Both the position numbers and the translations under genes were made by a program. This document shows positions 5,199 through 5,254 of a stretch of DNA of 5,254 bases, piece after piece. Below the pieces are notes generated by a model. The model did no database searches, was not told the DNA's origin, and worked only from the letters and a program-made list of their open reading frames with translations. Within the stretch, counting starts at the first letter, position 1. Every line of letters starts with the position of its first letter. Origin of the DNA: an uncultured Verrucomicrobiota bacterium (GTDB lineage: Bacteria > Verrucomicrobiota > Verrucomicrobiia > Limisphaerales > UBA1096); assembly GCA_913050205.1 (NCBI GenBank), contig CAJXAU010000150.1, positions 1-5,254 on the forward strand. Reading direction: 5' to 3'.

Positions 5199-5254
5199 AT
5201 GAGCGACTCGAACGACAATCTCGCAGCAGAAAAGAAACTCCTCGCGGAGGCGAA
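5199..5254 (+). CDS. 5' end of an unidentified plus-strand gene
   Basis: An ATG at 5199 opens a frame that stays open to the window edge, 18 codons reading MSDSNDNLAAEKKLLAEA. The composition (Ser/Asp/Asn start, then a charged helix) is typical of a real cytoplasmic N-terminus, and no signal peptide is seen. It would be divergent from the thioredoxin-like gene across a 272-bp intergenic region. No ribosome site is visible before it, as is the case for the other genes here. The function cannot be judged from so short a piece; a chance open frame remains possible. Confidence 0.5.
   Translation, partial: MSDSNDNLAAEKKLLAEA

Noticed and set aside
4971..5218. Several short minus-strand frames across the right intergenic region
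   Set aside because: They overlap one another in different frames, cross the palindromes and hairpins, and two of the longest run close to or past the plus-strand start at 5199; none has coding support.

Overview
The window looks like a piece of a GC-rich chromosome from the Planctomycetota/Verrucomicrobiota group, probably an aerobic or marine polymer-degrading heterotroph. The main evidence is the large gene at the left edge. It combines a 'planctomycete cytochrome c' haem motif with a DUF1549-type domain, an architecture hugely expanded in those phyla. This assignment is an inference from family knowledge, not a database result. All four substantial genes lie on the minus strand, all appear to be exported, and none has a convincing Shine-Dalgarno sequence.

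Read in the direction of transcription (right to left): (i) a 272-bp divergent intergenic region (4927-5198), with the first codons of a plus-strand gene entering at 5199; (ii) a TlpA/ResA-like thioredoxin-fold protein with a WCPPC active site (4159-4926, GTG start); (iii) a 231-bp gap with several small inverted and direct repeats; (iv) a secreted class-C beta-lactamase-fold serine hydrolase (2449-3927); (v) one base later, a secreted polysaccharide-deacetylase-like protein with a TTG start (1398-2447); (vi) 72 bp later, the PSCyt1/DUF1549 protein, cut by the left edge (1-1325). Genes (iv), (v) and probably (vi) look like one transcription unit for envelope or extracellular polymer chemistry. 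The thioredoxin-like gene may be transcribed separately.

The most unusual content is not a gene. A perfect palindrome, CTTGGCCAAG, occurs 10 times in 5.25 kb, and five copies extend to the 14-bp palindrome CGCTTGGCCAAGCG. About 0.005 copies of the 10-mer would be expected in random sequence of this length. The copies lie in coding and non-coding DNA and are translated in two different reading frames (as LAK or as LGQA). They concentrate in signal peptides and near gene ends, and many degenerate copies surround them. This resembles the HIP1 highly iterated palindrome of cyanobacteria in behaviour, but the sequence is different. In the right-hand intergenic region two copies bracket a roughly 170-bp stretch holding three consecutive hairpins, which may be a structured RNA or a REP/MITE-like unit.
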